DNA of 64,000 bases. It comes from Malus domestica (taxonomy: Eukaryota > Streptophyta > Magnoliopsida > Rosales > Rosaceae). Below the pieces are notes generated by a model that saw only the letters and a list, made by a program, of their open reading frames with translations, did not search any database and was not told the origin of the DNA. Below are positions 62,036 to 64,000 of the stretch, piece after piece. The stretch is from positions 14,541,501 to 14,605,500 of the forward strand of contig NC_091673.1 of the NCBI RefSeq assembly GCF_042453785.1. Reading direction: 5' to 3'. Position numbers and translations under genes: made by a program. The first letter of the stretch is position 1; each line of letters starts with the position of its first letter.

Positions 62036-64000
62036 ATGGAACAGCTAGTCAACTTTATTATTCGGCCTCCCAGGTGAACAATTACCCTTTAGCCCTCAGT
62101 TTACTCTGTAGCTCTTAGATTTTGTATTTTTTGGATTTTGGGATTAGATTTTGTGATGGGTTTTTGTTTTTACTGTGTTTGGTTGCTGAGAAAGATGGAT
62201 TTGGAGATGAAAGTTTGAATCTTTAGTTGCTTTCCTGTTTGGGTTCTCAAGGAAAAAGAAACCCTTTTGCTGAATTAGCCCAATTCAACTATTTGTTTAT
62301 TTAGAATTCATAATTTTCTACTATTTCCTCTTTTTTAGTAGAAAGAAATAGAGTATGAAAGCATATGATTTGAAATTTGATTTGATTAGCGTATTTTTTT
62401 ATGGTAGAGGTGGAGTTGAACCTTGTTTCTGTTTTTCTTCTCCTTCCTCGTATGTTGGAAAGCAAGATCATTTTGTGTAATTTCGGTATTTCTCTGTCCC
62501 ATATTTGTTCTGGTGTTAATTTAAGATTTTGTGAAGTTTATTTGTTGAACATGATACTTTGAGTGATTTCTTTGCCTTTCAGAATTAGAAACCGAAATGA
62601 TTTGTAACTGTTTGAAGAATATATGAGTTTACGGGTGTTTGGTTTCAGGGCTGAGTACGACCCACAAAATGATTTGTTGGATCAAGAGTTCATACTGAAA
62701 GGGAAATGGTACCAAAGAAAAGATGTGGAGGTAAGCTTTCCATATTCTGTATGTCCACGGAAGGTAGATTAAGTATTTTATTTCAGTTTCTGAACTTACA
62801 AGTGTTCGTCCTGTTGGAGGGCGTAAAAACCTTTTGGATATGCAACCCTTGTGATTGTTTGTCTCAGAATTTTTTTATCTTGCACATTATTTTCTGAATG
62901 ATATTCACTTTCTGCCTGCTTATGACTTGAGAATTCCTGTGGTTGTCACTTGTCACCTTTTGATATAATGGTGTTTGAAAATCCTGCAGTTGAAAAATAG
63001 TCGGGGAGATGTCCTGAAGTGTAGCCATTACACGCCCATTGTTAGTCCAGAAGAAAAGCCTTTGCCTTGTGTAATATACTGTCATGGAAACAGGTATGAA
63101 AATTTATGCTTAGTTTGAGTTTCATTGTTTATTTCATGGGCGTTTCATCCAGTGTTTACAGCCTTTCTGACATTTCAGAACTTGGAAGATTGTGATTTTA
63201 CTGCTAAAATATGGATTTCATGTAGTAACTAGTAACGAAACAATTCTAAATGCCCTTAATCTTCACCAAGAAAATGAGGTTGCTCGACAAATACTGAAGG
63301 TCATAGTTACCTCTGGTTTCACATTCTTTTTAACCCTAGGATATGCAAGCGATGTTTATCCGTAATGGTCACTTTGATTTAGAATTTCATATTAATATAG
63401 CCTGGAAGAGTACATCCAGTCACAATCTTATACCAGTAATGATTCACTGTAGAAGAATATAATACAAAATTATGTTATTCTCTTGAGGTTTACGTACAAA
63501 AGAGAAAACCTAGTTGTCTTTACATGGGCTCTGGGATTCAATGGTCCTCAGCAACCCTACTGATATTATTTGCACATATCACACGTGTGAAGCATACTTC
63601 ATAGCTATGTCATCACTCATGTGTATGCTTGTTATGTCCCTCAGATCTAAATGATATTTTATGCCTTTTTATTTTTCCTCCATAGAATATAACGTGACTG
63701 ACTGCAGCATATTGTGTTGACAGTGGGTGCAGGGCTGATGCCAGTGAAGCAGCCATTATTTTGCTTCCATCAAATATTACAGTTTTCACTCTTGATTTCT
63801 CCGGGTCCGGAATCTCCGGAGGAGATCATGTGACTTTAGGGTGGAATGAAGTAAGTACTCAATAACTATTTGTAACAGATTCATCATAACGACCGGAGCA
63901 CAACAACGTGGAATGGGTTTCTTCCACGTTATTTCTATATTGTATGACGACTACTGTTGACTTAAAGAATTTGTAAGTTGAAATGGAAGGTGTAATAATG
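62036..64000 (+). CDS. Alpha/beta-hydrolase superfamily protein, 5' part only
   Basis: Four plus-strand exons are complete in the window: 62036-62073, 62649-62730, 62990-63093 and 63724-63850. They join in frame to 117 residues, and a donor gtaagt follows at 63851, so the gene continues off the right edge. The start is MEQLVNFIIRPPRAEYDPQN. Later parts include LKGKWYQRKDVE, the oxyanion-hole region PCVIYCHGNSGCRADASEAA and FTLDFSGSGISGGDHVTLGW. This is the N-terminal half of a plant serine-hydrolase-like family whose nucleophile elbow (GxSxG) should lie in the next exon. The substrate is unknown. No defect is seen. Confidence 0.93.

Overview
This is plant nuclear DNA. Its genes have many exons with GT-AG introns and encode plant proteins: plastid glutamine synthetase with a transit peptide, chloroplast ABCI12 and an AWPM-19 protein. 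The rest is nested plant transposons, including a Cassandra-type TRIM carrying 5S-rRNA-like sequence. The repeat repertoire (Cassandra, tRNA-derived SINEs, several MITE families) looks like a Rosaceae tree of the apple/pear type. That species guess rests on recognition, not on a search.

Layout. 1-5.5 kb holds a decayed Ty1/copia element (minus strand) beside a second copia fragment and a PB1-like-domain scrap; its truncated LTR abuts a broken carboxylesterase start. 5.8-6.0 kb is a Mutator-type MITE with a perfect 9-bp target duplication. 7.4-8.8 kb is a broken TSJT1/AILP-like gene (minus). 13.7-16.9 kb is an apparently intact seven-exon ABCI12 gene (minus). About 100 bp upstream of its start codon lies a 3.48-kb hAT-like element filled with eight ~350-bp tandem repeats. 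21.2-23.3 kb is a four-exon AWPM-19 gene (minus) with a complete Cassandra TRIM in its last intron. 24.3-28.4 kb is an intact plastid glutamine synthetase gene (GLN2 type, minus): 13 coding exons, a 5' UTR intron, and a SINE in one intron.

From 28.4 to 57 kb the GLN2 upstream region has been duplicated, cut and invaded. A fragment of GLN2 exon 1 (30.2 kb) and three copies of the promoter-side block surround a Ty3/gypsy Tat-like element (about 31.0-53.76 kb). The gypsy 5' LTR is split by a 9.6-kb copia-type element whose 1,814-bp LTRs are almost identical while its coding interior is wrecked. The gypsy element keeps gag, protease, RT and RNase H remnants. It has no visible integrase or intact 3' LTR, and it carries an antisense plant-mobile-domain ORF downstream of pol. 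Two MITEs in the third promoter-side copy can be dated against empty sites in the paralogous copies within this window.

57.8-59.1 kb is a Mutator-type element with long inverted repeats and a Cassandra solo LTR nested inside it. From 62.0 kb to the right edge is the start of a plus-strand alpha/beta-hydrolase gene, which continues past the window.

The genes do not form a pathway: they are independent housekeeping or stress genes. The notable content is how transposons have reshaped the space around ABCI12, AWPM-19 and GLN2. I found no wholly new molecular system. The strongest unusual items are the antisense PMD ORF in the gypsy element, the young copia insertion with a dead interior, the repeat-filled hAT-like element against ABCI12, and the orphan GLN2 transit-peptide fragment.
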